Assembly (NCBI GenBank): GCA_000333815.1
Contig: CAPI01000066.1
Location: 26,835 to 90,834 of the forward strand
From: [Collinsella] massiliensis
GTDB taxonomy: Bacteria > Actinomycetota > Coriobacteriia > Coriobacteriales > Coriobacteriaceae
Reading direction: 5' to 3'
DNA length: 64,000 bases
A program made the position numbers and the translations under genes. Position 1 is the first letter of the stretch. Each line of letters starts with the position of its first letter. Shown piece after piece: positions 15,609 to 22,873 of this stretch. Below the pieces are notes generated by a model that saw only the letters and a list, made by a program, of their open reading frames with translations, searched no databases and was not told the DNA's origin.

Positions 15609-15628
15609 GGGGCGGCGGCAACCGCCCC
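15609..15628. other. GC hairpin beside a possible minus-strand promoter
   Basis: GGGGCGG - CGGCAA - CCGCCCC. On the minus strand it lies just downstream of a TACCAT -10-like element with a TGG extension (15643-15651). Same arrangement as the candidate RNA at 13588-13647, and directly upstream of a 30-residue membrane peptide gene. Confidence 0.35.
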
Positions 15629-15664
15629 ACCGCCTCACCCGCATGGTACCACGAAGGAGGACAT

Positions 15665-15757
15665 ATGGGCGAGTTCGTGCTCGACGTGCTCAGGGCTTTC
15701 GCCGTGACGTTCGGCGTGGGGGTCGCGTACCTCCTGATCAAGAACCGGAGGCGGTAG
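15665..15757 (+). CDS. 30-residue single-helix membrane peptide
   Basis: Short acidic N-terminus, then the hydrophobic stretch DVLRAFAVTFGVGVAYLLI and a basic tail KNRRR. Excellent ribosome binding site (GAAGGAGGACAT). Its stop is two bases before the ATG of the next gene. Size, one membrane helix and a basic tail resemble type I toxins, and a GC hairpin plus an opposite-strand -10-like element lie just upstream. The C-terminal half is similar in sequence pattern (FGVxxAxxLxIK) to the peptide that the 36-nt repeats would encode. Confidence 0.6.
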   Translation: MGEFVLDVLRAFAVTFGVGVAYLLIKNRRR

Positions 15758-15759
15758 CC

Positions 15760-15954
15760 ATGCCGTACACCGAGGCTCAGAAGCGCGCCACGGTGAAGTA
15801 CCTGAAGAACAACGTGCGGCGCGCGGTGGTGGCGTTCTACCCCGCCGAGGACGAGCGGTGGGAATGGCTGGACTCCCAGCCGAACAAGGCGGGCTACATC
15901 AAGCGGCTGATTCGCGAGGACATGGAGCGAAGCCGCGGAGAGGTTTTGGCGTAG
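15760..15954 (+). CDS. small basic protein, possible ribbon-helix-helix/antitoxin-like
   Basis: 64 residues. N-terminus MPYTEAQKRATVKYLKNN and the later block KAGYIKRLIREDM resemble a family of small DNA-binding-like proteins common on Firmicute mobile elements (YTEAQKxAxxKYxKEN...), which I believe to be RHH-type. Coupled to the membrane peptide gene two bases upstream. The last four codons and the stop fall inside repeat R7, so the repeat forms the 3' end of this gene. Confidence 0.6.
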   Translation: MPYTEAQKRATVKYLKNNVRRAVVAFYPAEDERWEWLDSQPNKAGYIKRLIREDMERSRGEVLA

Positions 15955-15978
15955 CGGCATTCTGGCTGGTAATCAAAC
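15943..15978 (+). repeat. dispersed 36-nt repeat, copy R7
   Basis: GTTTTGGCGTAGCGGCATTC, then TGGCTGGTAATC, ending AAAC. Overlaps the last codons and stop of the 64-residue ORF. Last clear copy; a degenerate relative may be at 17320-17356. Confidence 0.9.
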
Positions 15979-16113
15979 GAAAGGCAGCCATAGTCGACGT
16001 TCGGAGAGGGAGATCGCGGGCAATCGTAGAGCGGGATGCGGTCGTGGTCGTGAACCCGGAGAGAGATAGAACCATAACGGCATGTCGGGCAGGGAGGCGG
16101 GAGAGGAGAAGGT

Positions 16114-16200
16114 ATGGCACTGACCAAGGGGCAGAGTGATTTGCTGAATCGGTTCGACCTCACGACAGACTTGAGTTTGGCGAAAGTTCGTCTCGCTGTT
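16114..16200 (+). pseudogene. 5' fragment of a small gene cut at the array's right edge
   Basis: A strong ribosome binding site (GGAGAGGAGAAGGT) and ATG 16114 begin a natural-looking frame (ALTKGQSDLLNRFDLTTDLS). From about 16200 the frame merely reads antisense through the convincing minus-strand gene at 16200-16406. I read it as the head of a cassette gene truncated by a rearrangement. Confidence 0.45.
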
Positions 16201-16406
16201 CACGCTTCCTCGATGCTCGCGATCTCATTCATCTCGATGCATGTGATCGGGTGCTTCCAGCCGGTGATGTCGATGCTCTCCGGCTCGTCGGGGTCGTCCG
16301 CCTCGGTGGTCTTGCCGTAGAACCTGCCGCGCACGATCTCCCCATCGGTGCAGGTTATCTTGACCTCCTTGCCGAATAGGTGCTCTATGTCGGCTACCCT
16401 AAGCAT
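16200..16406 (-). CDS. small Sm/LSM-like hypothetical protein
   Basis: 68 residues from ATG 16406. Beta-rich pattern: FGKEVKITCTDGEIVRGRF, then PDEPESIDITGW and CIEMNEIASIEEA, similar to small SH3/Sm-like proteins found next to toxin or phage genes in Firmicutes. GAGGAG lies before the start, and the start overlaps the last codons of the toxin-like gene upstream, implying coupled translation. It could be a cognate immunity or accessory factor for that toxin fragment; this is inferred from position only. Confidence 0.6.
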   Translation of the reverse strand: MLRVADIEHLFGKEVKITCTDGEIVRGRFYGKTTEADDPDEPESIDITGWKHPITCIEMNEIASIEEA

Positions 16407-16734
16407 CTTCCATCTCCTCATATACCTCGAACGGCACGATGTGCGTTCCGCGCTTCGAGTAGTGGATCTTGAATCCCCTGATCAAGGCTTCGTATCTGTC
16501 CTTGTTGACAATATACCCGACAGTCCAATCTGCGCCACGTGCGCCTGCCCGTTCAAAGAGCCGACGCGGCGTGCCCTTTCCGGTATAGCGCCTTCTGAAT
16601 CCATCCTCCTCATCCCCGCTGACGACCAGATGGCTCGGCGCGGGGAAGGACGAACCCTTCGCGCGCATCGACGATGCCTTTTCACCGCACCCCTTCGAGC
16701 CCTTGACGTGCCTGTGCTGTGCAGTCCGGTTCAA
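16399..16734 (-). pseudogene. C-terminal polymorphic-toxin (Ntox50-like) domain fragment
   Basis: About 111 codons are open from a TTG at 16734; an internal ATG is at 16668. The C-terminus RGFKIHYSKRGTHIVPFEVY closely matches the KIHYSKxGxHIVP signature of Ntox50, normally found at the end of large polymorphic toxins or phage minor-head proteins. Upstream the frame stays open a further ~17 codons to a stop, with linker-like sequence and no start, so the delivery part of the protein is missing. It overlaps the 68-residue gene downstream. Most likely a displaced toxin tip; I cannot tell whether it is expressed. Confidence 0.55.
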
Positions 16735-16947
16735 CGTGTTCGGCAGGTCGCTTGCCGCGCGCTTTCCTCGTTCCCTCGATGGCTCACCACTCGTGGAAAC
16801 TCACTTCTTCCGGATCGGCACGACCTTTGTCATGTTCCCGTTTGATCCATTTACAAGTTGGGCGTCCTGTTTGACTCACCTACGAGACATGCAGGTGTCC
16901 GATTTATTGAACAATCATTTAGCGGATTGGTTGATTATGCGGGTAGG

Positions 16948-17163
16948 CTAGACGAACTCGATCGTTTTACCGGTGAAGTCGTGCTCGCCTCGGATCCCGA
17001 TCGAATTGTTCTTCACGCGGGAAATATCTCCTGCGTACAACGGGATTAAGGGCTTGAAGCTCTCGCCATCGATGGTGACCTTGTTCCAGCTGCCCTTTGG
17101 GATGGATTCGGAAAGTGTCAGGAGCGTCATGCCCGCGACATTCCAGCTGTCAATCACCTTCAT
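16948..17163 (-). CDS. small hypothetical protein, possibly an immunity/structural domain
   Basis: 71 residues. Beta-rich: VAGMTLLTLSESIPKGSWNK, VTIDGESFKPLIPLYAGDIS and the C-terminus GIRGEHDFTGKTIEFV. Start ATG 17163 has AAGGAG about 12 bases upstream. Small proteins ending in a DFxGK-type motif are common next to polymorphic-toxin genes in Firmicutes, but I cannot name the family. Same strand as the Ntox50-like fragment, separated by 213 bases of degraded sequence. Confidence 0.55.
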   Translation of the reverse strand: MKVIDSWNVAGMTLLTLSESIPKGSWNKVTIDGESFKPLIPLYAGDISRVKNNSIGIRGEHDFTGKTIEFV

Positions 17164-17330
17164 CGAGCCCCGACTCCTTCAGAAATCGTATGCGGTCATC
17201 AGGCGTGTGGCTGGTCCCGCGTATTTCCTTCTCGAGATTGTATATCGCTCCGCCGCATCGAGGAGATAGCCGCGCACGTCTTTTGCGGAGAGAGGGGATG
17301 GGCTCTCACTTGTTTTCAAGTTATTGGAGC
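17150..17330 (-). pseudogene. frameshifted small gene remnant
   Basis: Two overlapping minus frames each read like half of one protein: upstream LSAKDVRGYLLDAAE, downstream AIYNLEKEIRGTSHTPDDRI followed by RFLKESGLDEGD and a stop that overlaps the start of the next gene. A one-base slip near 17245-17255 would join them. No start codon is evident for either half. Approximate boundaries. Confidence 0.35.
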
Positions 17331-17894
17331 GGTCGCCATCTGCGCATCTATCAAACGCAGCGGAGTTGACGTTCCGATGCCCTGGGCATCCGGAACAGGA
17401 ACGGTGATAACCGGGAGCGTTCTTTCGGAGCAGGTATAAGGCGGATTGCTGCGAGGAAATGGGACGGCTGCGCATCGCTAGGCTGGCGGTTGCGACTATA
17501 TCGTTCGGGCTTCTCATCGGAAAAGGAAAGCGGCCGCCCTCGGATAACCGAAAGCGGCCACTCTCCAGCCTGAAAAGCTGTTGTAAAGGAGCGGCCGAAC
17601 CGGTGCAACAACGGCCGTCCACCTCACATGGTAGCACATGAGAGCGGATAAAAGGGACAAACCGCACCCGGCACGCCGTCTTGCAGTGACGACGATCCAG
17701 CGGCGGAGCCTGCGCAGCCACCGCAGCGAATACAAAACCGTGATAACGGGAACCCCTCTAAGTATTGAACCTGAAAAGCAGCCGGTATCCCGACGGGCAA
17801 GGGAGCACGTGCCCGGAACTGTCTCAAAAAACACGCGTCTGGTACGAACGTTCGGCGGCGCACGCTCGGCGACGCCCCATCGATAGGAGGAACG
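17320..17894. other. unassigned stretch at the right end of the accessory region
   Basis: 575 bases. It begins with a degenerate relative of the 36-nt repeat (17320-17356: GTTATTGGAGCGGT..., ending ATCAAAC). At 17459 an ATG behind GAGGAA opens a frame whose first 25 residues are a membrane-helix-like peptide (RLAVATISFGLLIGKGKR). GC hairpins around 17525-17625 and a minus-strand TGCTACCAT (17627-17635) follow, resembling the layout near 15.6 kb. The rest shows nothing I recognise. Confidence 0.35.
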
Positions 17895-18260
17895 ATGTCG
17901 CTCATCGCCAACATCATCTGGATCATCTTCGGCGGGCTCGCCACCGCGGTCGCGTGGTGCTTCGCCGGCTGCATCCTCTGCATCACGGTCATCGGCATCC
18001 CGCTCGGATTGCAGGCGTTCAAGATGGCCCGGCTCACGCTCGCGCCGTTCGGCGTGGACATCGCCTACGGGGGCGGCGTGGCGTCGACCATCGCCAACGT
18101 CGTGTGGCTCGTGCTGTGCGGCGCGTGGATGGCGCTCGCGTACCTCATCCTCGGCTGCCTATACTGCATCACCATCATCGGCATCCCCATCGGCCTCCAG
18201 CTTTTCAAGATGGCGCAGCTCTCGCTCCTGCCGTTCGGCGCGGAGGTCATCTCGCGGTAG
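17895..18260 (+). CDS. YccF domain inner-membrane protein
   Basis: 121 residues. Two copies of the YccF motif: CITVIGIPLGLQAFKMARLT (about residues 32-51) and CITIIGIPIGLQLFKMAQLS (about 92-111), each preceded by membrane helices. This internal duplication is the family hallmark. Function unknown in the family. Start ATG 17895 with GGAGG before it. First ordinary core gene after the accessory region. Confidence 0.88.
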   Translation: MSLIANIIWIIFGGLATAVAWCFAGCILCITVIGIPLGLQAFKMARLTLAPFGVDIAYGGGVASTIANVVWLVLCGAWMALAYLILGCLYCITIIGIPIGLQLFKMAQLSLLPFGAEVISR

Positions 18261-18411
18261 GTTGTGTCGCGCCCGCCGCGCCATCCGCCCGCGCCTGCAT
18301 CGCCGCCGCCCCGCGGTCGTTCCGTGTACTTACCGTTGCTTGATGCGTTTCGTGCAGCTTGATGGCACAATGGTTCGTCGGAAGAACGACGTGAGGACGA
18401 AGGAGAGCGCC

Positions 18412-19329
18412 ATGGCAATCGCCGAAGAGCTGTATCCGCAGGAGGGGAGCATCGCCGGGGCGGCTCCGGGCGGCATCCCGGAGGTCGAGGAGCGCATCGC
18501 GCGCCGCATCGCCTTTTTCGAGGAGCATGCGCCCATCGAGGTCGAGGTCCCCGCGGCGATGGGTCCGGCGGGGCGCGAGACCTACGGCTGGATCGATTTC
18601 GGCCACCTGCCGAACACGCGCGACCTGGGTGGCCTGGCCGCTGCCGAGGGCTCGCGGGTGAAGCCCAAGCTGCTGCTGCGCTCCGGAGCGCTCGGCTTCG
18701 GCAGCGACGCCGACCTCAACCGCCTGCGCGACGAGTACCACCTGGGGCTCGTCGTCGACCTGCGCAACGTCGAGGAGCTCATCGAGATCCCCGACCCCAT
18801 GGACGCCTTTCCGGGCGCGCGCTACGTGCACGCCGACATCCTCGCGCGCAGCGCCGAGGGCATCACGCAGGAGAAGGCGACACGCGAGAAGATCGCGCGC
18901 GAGCGCCGCGAGTTCGAGCGTTCCATGCGCGACGACACCGACGACAGCATGGAGGTCATGTACCGCTACCTGCTCATGAGCGCGTCGGGCATGCTCGGCT
19001 ACCGCGCGCTCCTGCGCTCGATCATCGAGCTCCCCGAGGGCGCGGCGCTGTGGCACTGCTCCGTGGGGCGCGACCGCTGCGGCCTCGCCTCGGCGCTCAT
19101 GGAGACGGTGCTCGGCGTGGATTGGGAGGACATCGAGGCGGATTACCTCGCGACCAACATCTTCGCGACGAACGAGCAGTCCTTCAGCTACCCGGCCGTC
19201 ATCCGCGCGCTGCGCGCCGCCCGCGACGCCGCGACCGAGCGCTACGGCAGCCTCATGGGCTACATCAACGAGGCGCTCGAGGTCACGCCGGCCGAGGTCG
19301 AGCTGCTGCGCGAGCGCTATCTGGTGTAA
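18412..19329 (+). CDS. tyrosine/serine phosphatase-like protein (CX5R)
   Basis: 305 residues. Domain of the Tyr-phosphatase 3 type: NTRDLGG (about 66), RSGAL (about 85-89), DLRNVEEL (about 115) and the P-loop HCSVGRDRCG (about 215-224) with the CX5R catalytic loop. Usually acts on phosphotyrosine or phosphoinositide-like substrates; bacterial members are often secreted or regulatory, but no signal peptide is seen here. GAAGGAGAG precedes ATG 18412. Convergent with yaaA. Confidence 0.82.
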   Translation: MAIAEELYPQEGSIAGAAPGGIPEVEERIARRIAFFEEHAPIEVEVPAAMGPAGRETYGWIDFGHLPNTRDLGGLAAAEGSRVKPKLLLRSGALGFGSDADLNRLRDEYHLGLVVDLRNVEELIEIPDPMDAFPGARYVHADILARSAEGITQEKATREKIARERREFERSMRDDTDDSMEVMYRYLLMSASGMLGYRALLRSIIELPEGAALWHCSVGRDRCGLASALMETVLGVDWEDIEADYLATNIFATNEQSFSYPAVIRALRAARDAATERYGSLMGYINEALEVTPAEVELLRERYLV

Positions 19330-19389
19330 GCGGGGGCTTGCGGGCTCCGCTTGGGGCCTTGAGGACGCTCGAACTTGTTCTGAGCGCCT

Positions 19390-20253
19390 TTATGCTTGGG
19401 CGTCATAACGTATAAAGGTGAGCGTTCGCTCCGTCGCGCCCGTCTTGAGCCTGCGCTCGCGGTCGAATTCGGGGGCGTGGCGGTAGCCGACGTCGAACCG
19501 AACGAGGTCGCGGGCATGCTCGATGCGCTGCTCCGCCATCCAGCGCACCATGGAGCCGCGGGCGATCTTGCTCGCCGTGGCGCGCTGCATGGGTTTGCCG
19601 CCGCGCAGCTCCTCGCCGAAGATGCAGGTGATGACCTGCGTGGTGGGTGCCGCATGGGGGAGCACCGCCTTGGCGTACTCGACGCTCGCGAGGTTCACGA
19701 TGACGGCGGGCTCGGGCGCCGTGCCCGCACGCTCCGCCACAGCACCCTCGATTGCGCGCGCGATGCGATCGCCCCAGAACGCATAGAGGTCGCGCGCGCC
19801 GTTCACCGCGAGCTTCGCGCCCATCTCGAGGCGGTAGGGCTCGACGGCATCGAACGGCCGGACGCAGCCATAGAAGCCCGAGAGGATCCAGAGATGCTCC
19901 TCGAGCCACGCGAGGGCGTCCAGGTCGAGCACCTCGGGCGCAAGGCTCTGGTACTGGATGCCGATATACGAGAACGCGGCGGGCGAGACCGTGCGCGCGA
20001 TGCCCGGCTCCTCGAGTTGCGCCGCATCCCGGACGGGCACGAACGCGTGCAGGCGCTCGACGTTTTGGGCGAGAAGCTTGTCGTTTACGCGCCAGAGCCC
20101 CTTGAGGCCGTCCGCGCCGTGCGCGCGCTCGATGGCGAGCAGCGCACGGTACAGGTGCTCTGTCGCGTCGGGGAAGGGCGGGATGCCGCGCGGCGAGAAC
20201 GAGTCGCGCGCGATGCGCATCTGTTTGGCGGGGGAGATGATGACATGCAGCAT
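19390..20253 (-). CDS. yaaA: peroxide stress protein YaaA (DUF328)
   Basis: 287 residues, the usual ~250-290 of the family. Conserved blocks: ISPAKQM at the N-terminus, IGIQYQSL (about 100), ILSGFYGCVRPFD (about 125-137), YRLEMG (about 144), FWGD (about 159), NLASVEYAK (about 190) and GSMVRWM toward the end. E. coli YaaA binds DNA and limits intracellular iron and damage under peroxide stress. Convergent with the phosphatase gene; its upstream region shares the 313-base intergenic space with the sugar ABC operon. Confidence 0.93.
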   Translation of the reverse strand: MLHVIISPAKQMRIARDSFSPRGIPPFPDATEHLYRALLAIERAHGADGLKGLWRVNDKLLAQNVERLHAFVPVRDAAQLEEPGIARTVSPAAFSYIGIQYQSLAPEVLDLDALAWLEEHLWILSGFYGCVRPFDAVEPYRLEMGAKLAVNGARDLYAFWGDRIARAIEGAVAERAGTAPEPAVIVNLASVEYAKAVLPHAAPTTQVITCIFGEELRGGKPMQRATASKIARGSMVRWMAEQRIEHARDLVRFDVGYRHAPEFDRERRLKTGATERTLTFIRYDAQA

Positions 20254-20284
20254 GGCGCCCTCTCAAGCCGAGATGATGTACCAG

Positions 20285-20349
20285 GTAAAACAACCCCAGG
20301 GGCACTCTTGCATGATGCGATGTAAAAATACCCCTGGGGTTATTTTACA
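20285..20349. repeat. GTAAAA...CCCCTGGGG...TTTTAC palindrome, copy A1 (one and a half copies)
   Basis: A full 27-bp palindrome at 20322-20348 (GTAAAAATACCCC then TGGGGTTATTTTAC) and a half copy GTAAAACAACCCCAGGGG at 20285-20302 that can pair with it across an 19-nt gap. Other copies: 27729, 27923, 57470 and 61950. Confidence 0.85.
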
Positions 20350-20350
20350 T

Positions 20351-20383
20351 ATGAGTCAATTGAACCCGTCCCCAATGACTCAT
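20351..20383. repeat. ATGAGTCA...TGACTCAT palindrome, copy C1
   Basis: Arms ATGAGTCA/TGACTCAT enclosing a 17-base centre with AACCCGTCCCC. A diverged, inverted relative is at 50446-50480 in front of argH. Confidence 0.7.
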
Positions 20384-20464
20384 GATGGAACTGTTTCCAT
20401 GGCGGCGACCGCTCGCCGAATGGTGAACGGTGAGCGGTGACACGTCCTCCGCGAACGGTAATTT

Positions 20465-20538
20465 TGGAAACGTTTCATTCCATTGTTTTCCAAGCGTGGA
20501 ATAATGGAACCAGAAGAAATTGGAAACGTTTCCAATTT
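20465..20538. promoter_or_regulatory. two LacI-type operators in front of the sugar ABC operon
   Basis: Site 1 TGGAAACGTTTCA at 20465-20477. Site 2 at 20517-20538 is a perfect 22-bp palindrome centred on GGAAACGTTTCC, 29 bases before the first gene. A weaker GGAACTGTTTCC-like half site is at about 20387-20398. The AACGTT centre is typical for LacI/MalR regulators, and a LacI-family gene lies in the operon. Confidence 0.85.
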
Positions 20539-20566
20539 CGGATGACAACGTGAGGAGGAAGTCATC

Positions 20567-21925
20567 ATGCTTAATCGTCGTCAATTCATCACGGCAGGGC
20601 TCGGTGCTACGGCGGGTGTCGCTGCCGTCGCGGCGACGGGCTGCTCGGGCTCCAACGAGAGCGCTTCCGGTAGCGGCTCCGACAAGGCGTCCGGTAAGGT
20701 CTACTACCTCAACTTCAAGCCCGAACAGGATGTGCAGTGGCAGGAGCTCGCCACGATCTACACCGAGGAGACCGGCGTGCCGGTGACCGTCCTCACCGCT
20801 GCCTCCGGCCAGTACGAGACCACGCTCAAGTCCGAGATGGCCAAGACCGATGCCCCCACGCTCTTCCAGGTCAACGGGCCGGTCGGCCTGGCCAACTGGG
20901 TCGATTATTGCTACGACCTCGATGACACGGACATCATGGGCCAGCTCACCAAGGAGGACTACGCCCTGAAGGGCGACGACGACAAGACGAAGGGCATCGC
21001 CTACGTCATCGAGTCCTACGGCCTCATCTACAACAAGGACCTGCTCGAGCAGGCCGGCTACAGCGCGGACGACATCACGAACTTCGAGGACCTCAAGAAG
21101 GTCGCTGAGGACATCACCGCCCGCAAGGACGAGCTCGGCTTCAGCGCGTTCGGCTCCGCCGGCATGGACTCCAGCTCCGACTGGCGCTTCAAGACCCACC
21201 TGGCGAACCTGCCCATCTACTATGAGTACAAGGCCGACGGCATCGACACCACCGACGCCATCAAAGGCACCTACCTGCCGCAGTACCGCCAGATCTGGGA
21301 CCTCTACATCAACAACGCCACCTGCGAGCCCACGCTCCTCTCCACGAAGACCGCCGACGACGCCACCGCCGAGTTCAACACCGGCCAGTGCGTGTTCTAT
21401 CAGAACGGCACGTGGGAGTACGCGAACATCGTCACCGACGGGAGCAACGTCACCGATGACAACATCGGCCTGCTGCCCATCTACATCGGCGTCGAGGGCG
21501 AAGAGGACCAGGGCATCTGCACGGGCTCCGAGAACTACTGGTGCGTGAACAAGAACGCCTCCGAGGAGGACATCCAGGCGACGCTCGACTTCATCAACTG
21601 GTGCGTCACGTCCGACACCGGCGTCCAGGCCATGTGCGGCGCCGACGGCGCCATGCCGTCCGGCGAGGCCGGCATGGGCTTCGTGATCCCGTTCGAGAAG
21701 AACCTGCCCTCCGATAACGTGCTGAACCAGCTCGCCGACGAGATCAACGCCGACAAGACCCCGGTGAAGTGGTGCTTCTCCACCATGCCGTCCGAGGAGT
21801 GGAAGAACGGCGTGGGCTCCGCGCTCACCACGTACGCCGCCGACCAGTCCGACAGCAACTGGGAGGCCGTGCAGACCGCGTTCGTCCAGGGTTGGGCTGA
21901 CGAGGCCGCTGCCTCCAAGGCGTAA
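20567..21925 (+). CDS. ABC sugar transporter, extracellular solute-binding lipoprotein
   Basis: 452 residues. Signal peptide with twin arginines (RRQFITAG) and a lipobox AATGC, Cys26 being the lipidated residue; so it is probably Tat- or Sec-exported and membrane-anchored. A Ser/Gly-rich linker follows, then a family 1 solute-binding domain (maltose/multi-sugar type; TALYNKDLL-like block YGLIYNKDLLEQAGYSADDI at about 148-167). First gene of a malE-F-G-type operon with LacI regulator and MalQ, so an alpha-glucan oligosaccharide is the likely ligand. GAGGAGG precedes the ATG. Confidence 0.93.
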   Translation: MLNRRQFITAGLGATAGVAAVAATGCSGSNESASGSGSDKASGKVYYLNFKPEQDVQWQELATIYTEETGVPVTVLTAASGQYETTLKSEMAKTDAPTLFQVNGPVGLANWVDYCYDLDDTDIMGQLTKEDYALKGDDDKTKGIAYVIESYGLIYNKDLLEQAGYSADDITNFEDLKKVAEDITARKDELGFSAFGSAGMDSSSDWRFKTHLANLPIYYEYKADGIDTTDAIKGTYLPQYRQIWDLYINNATCEPTLLSTKTADDATAEFNTGQCVFYQNGTWEYANIVTDGSNVTDDNIGLLPIYIGVEGEEDQGICTGSENYWCVNKNASEEDIQATLDFINWCVTSDTGVQAMCGADGAMPSGEAGMGFVIPFEKNLPSDNVLNQLADEINADKTPVKWCFSTMPSEEWKNGVGSALTTYAADQSDSNWEAVQTAFVQGWADEAAASKA

Positions 21926-22030
21926 ACGCGCATCGTCCGGTGGGGCGCGGCCCCGCTAGGCACCTGAACTTTCGGCCGGCGGGCGGGGCCAACCCGCTCG
22001 TCGGCCTCGTTGTTTGCAAAGGAGGTCAAC

Positions 22031-22873
22031 GTGGAGAAAACGATCAAGAAATACTGGCCGATCTTCCTGGTGCCCACGCTCGCGGCGTTCGTCATCGGCT
22101 TCATCGTGCCGTTCATCATGGGCGTGTGGCTGTCGTTCTGCGACTTCACCACCGTCACCGACGCGGAGTTCATCGGGTTCGACAACTATATCCGCGCGTT
22201 CAGCGACGCCATGTTCCAGCACTCCTTCTGGTTCACGGCGCTCTTCGCGATCGTCTCGCTTCTGGTGATCAACATCGTCGCGTTCGCCCTGGCGCTCGCG
22301 CTCACCCAGAAGATGCGCGGGACGAACCTGTTCCGCACCATCTTCTTCATGCCGAACCTCATCGGCGGCATCGTGCTCGGCTACATCTGGCAGCTCATCT
22401 TCAACGGCATCCTCGCCCAGTACAGCCAGGCCATCAACCTGAACGAGTGGTACGGCTTCGCCGGCCTCGTCATCCTGGTCTCGTGGCAGCAGATCGGCTA
22501 CATGATGATCATCTACATCGCCGGGCTCCAGTCCATCCCCACCGATGTGCTCGAGGCGGCCGAGGTCGACGGCGCGGGCCCGTGGCAGCGCCTGAAGAGC
22601 GTCATCATCCCCATGATGATGCCCTCGATCACCATCTGCACGTTCCTGTCCATCACCAACGGCTTCAAGCTGTTCGACCAGAACCTCTCGCTCACGGCCG
22701 GCGAGCCCTCGAAGCTCTCCGAGCTTCTGGCGCTCAACATCTACAACACCTTCTACGGCCGCGTGGGCTGGGAGGGCGTCGGCCAGGCCAAGGCCGTGAT
22801 CTTCTGCATCGTGGTCGTGGCGATCGGCATCATCCAGCTGCGCGTGACGCGCTCGAGGGAGGTGCAGCAGTAA
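22031..22873 (+). CDS. ABC sugar transporter permease, MalF type
   Basis: 280 residues, six predicted membrane helices. The EAA loop that docks the ATPase is visible: EAAEVDGAGPWQRLKSVIIP (about 179-198). I place the start at GTG 22031 because AAAGGAGG lies just before it; an upstream ATG at 22010 lacks such a site. Follows the binding-protein gene after 105 bases holding GC-rich inverted repeats, which could lower permease expression relative to the binding protein. Partner of the next gene. Confidence 0.93.
   Translation: MEKTIKKYWPIFLVPTLAAFVIGFIVPFIMGVWLSFCDFTTVTDAEFIGFDNYIRAFSDAMFQHSFWFTALFAIVSLLVINIVAFALALALTQKMRGTNLFRTIFFMPNLIGGIVLGYIWQLIFNGILAQYSQAINLNEWYGFAGLVILVSWQQIGYMMIIYIAGLQSIPTDVLEAAEVDGAGPWQRLKSVIIPMMMPSITICTFLSITNGFKLFDQNLSLTAGEPSKLSELLALNIYNTFYGRVGWEGVGQAKAVIFCIVVVAIGIIQLRVTRSREVQQ

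Noticed and set aside
12620..15978. CRISPR array
   Set aside because: Repeat length and ends look CRISPR-like, but intervals are 118-1455 bases, contain genes and vary widely, and there is no cas gene in the window. Reported as dispersed repeats instead.
12620..15978. Conventional integron
   Set aside because: The repeats do not fold into attC-like imperfect palindromes with R/L boxes, and no tyrosine integrase gene is present on either side within the window.
16858..17049. 63-codon plus-strand frame in the toxin debris region
   Set aside because: It is mostly antisense to the better-supported 71-residue minus-strand gene and lacks a ribosome binding site.
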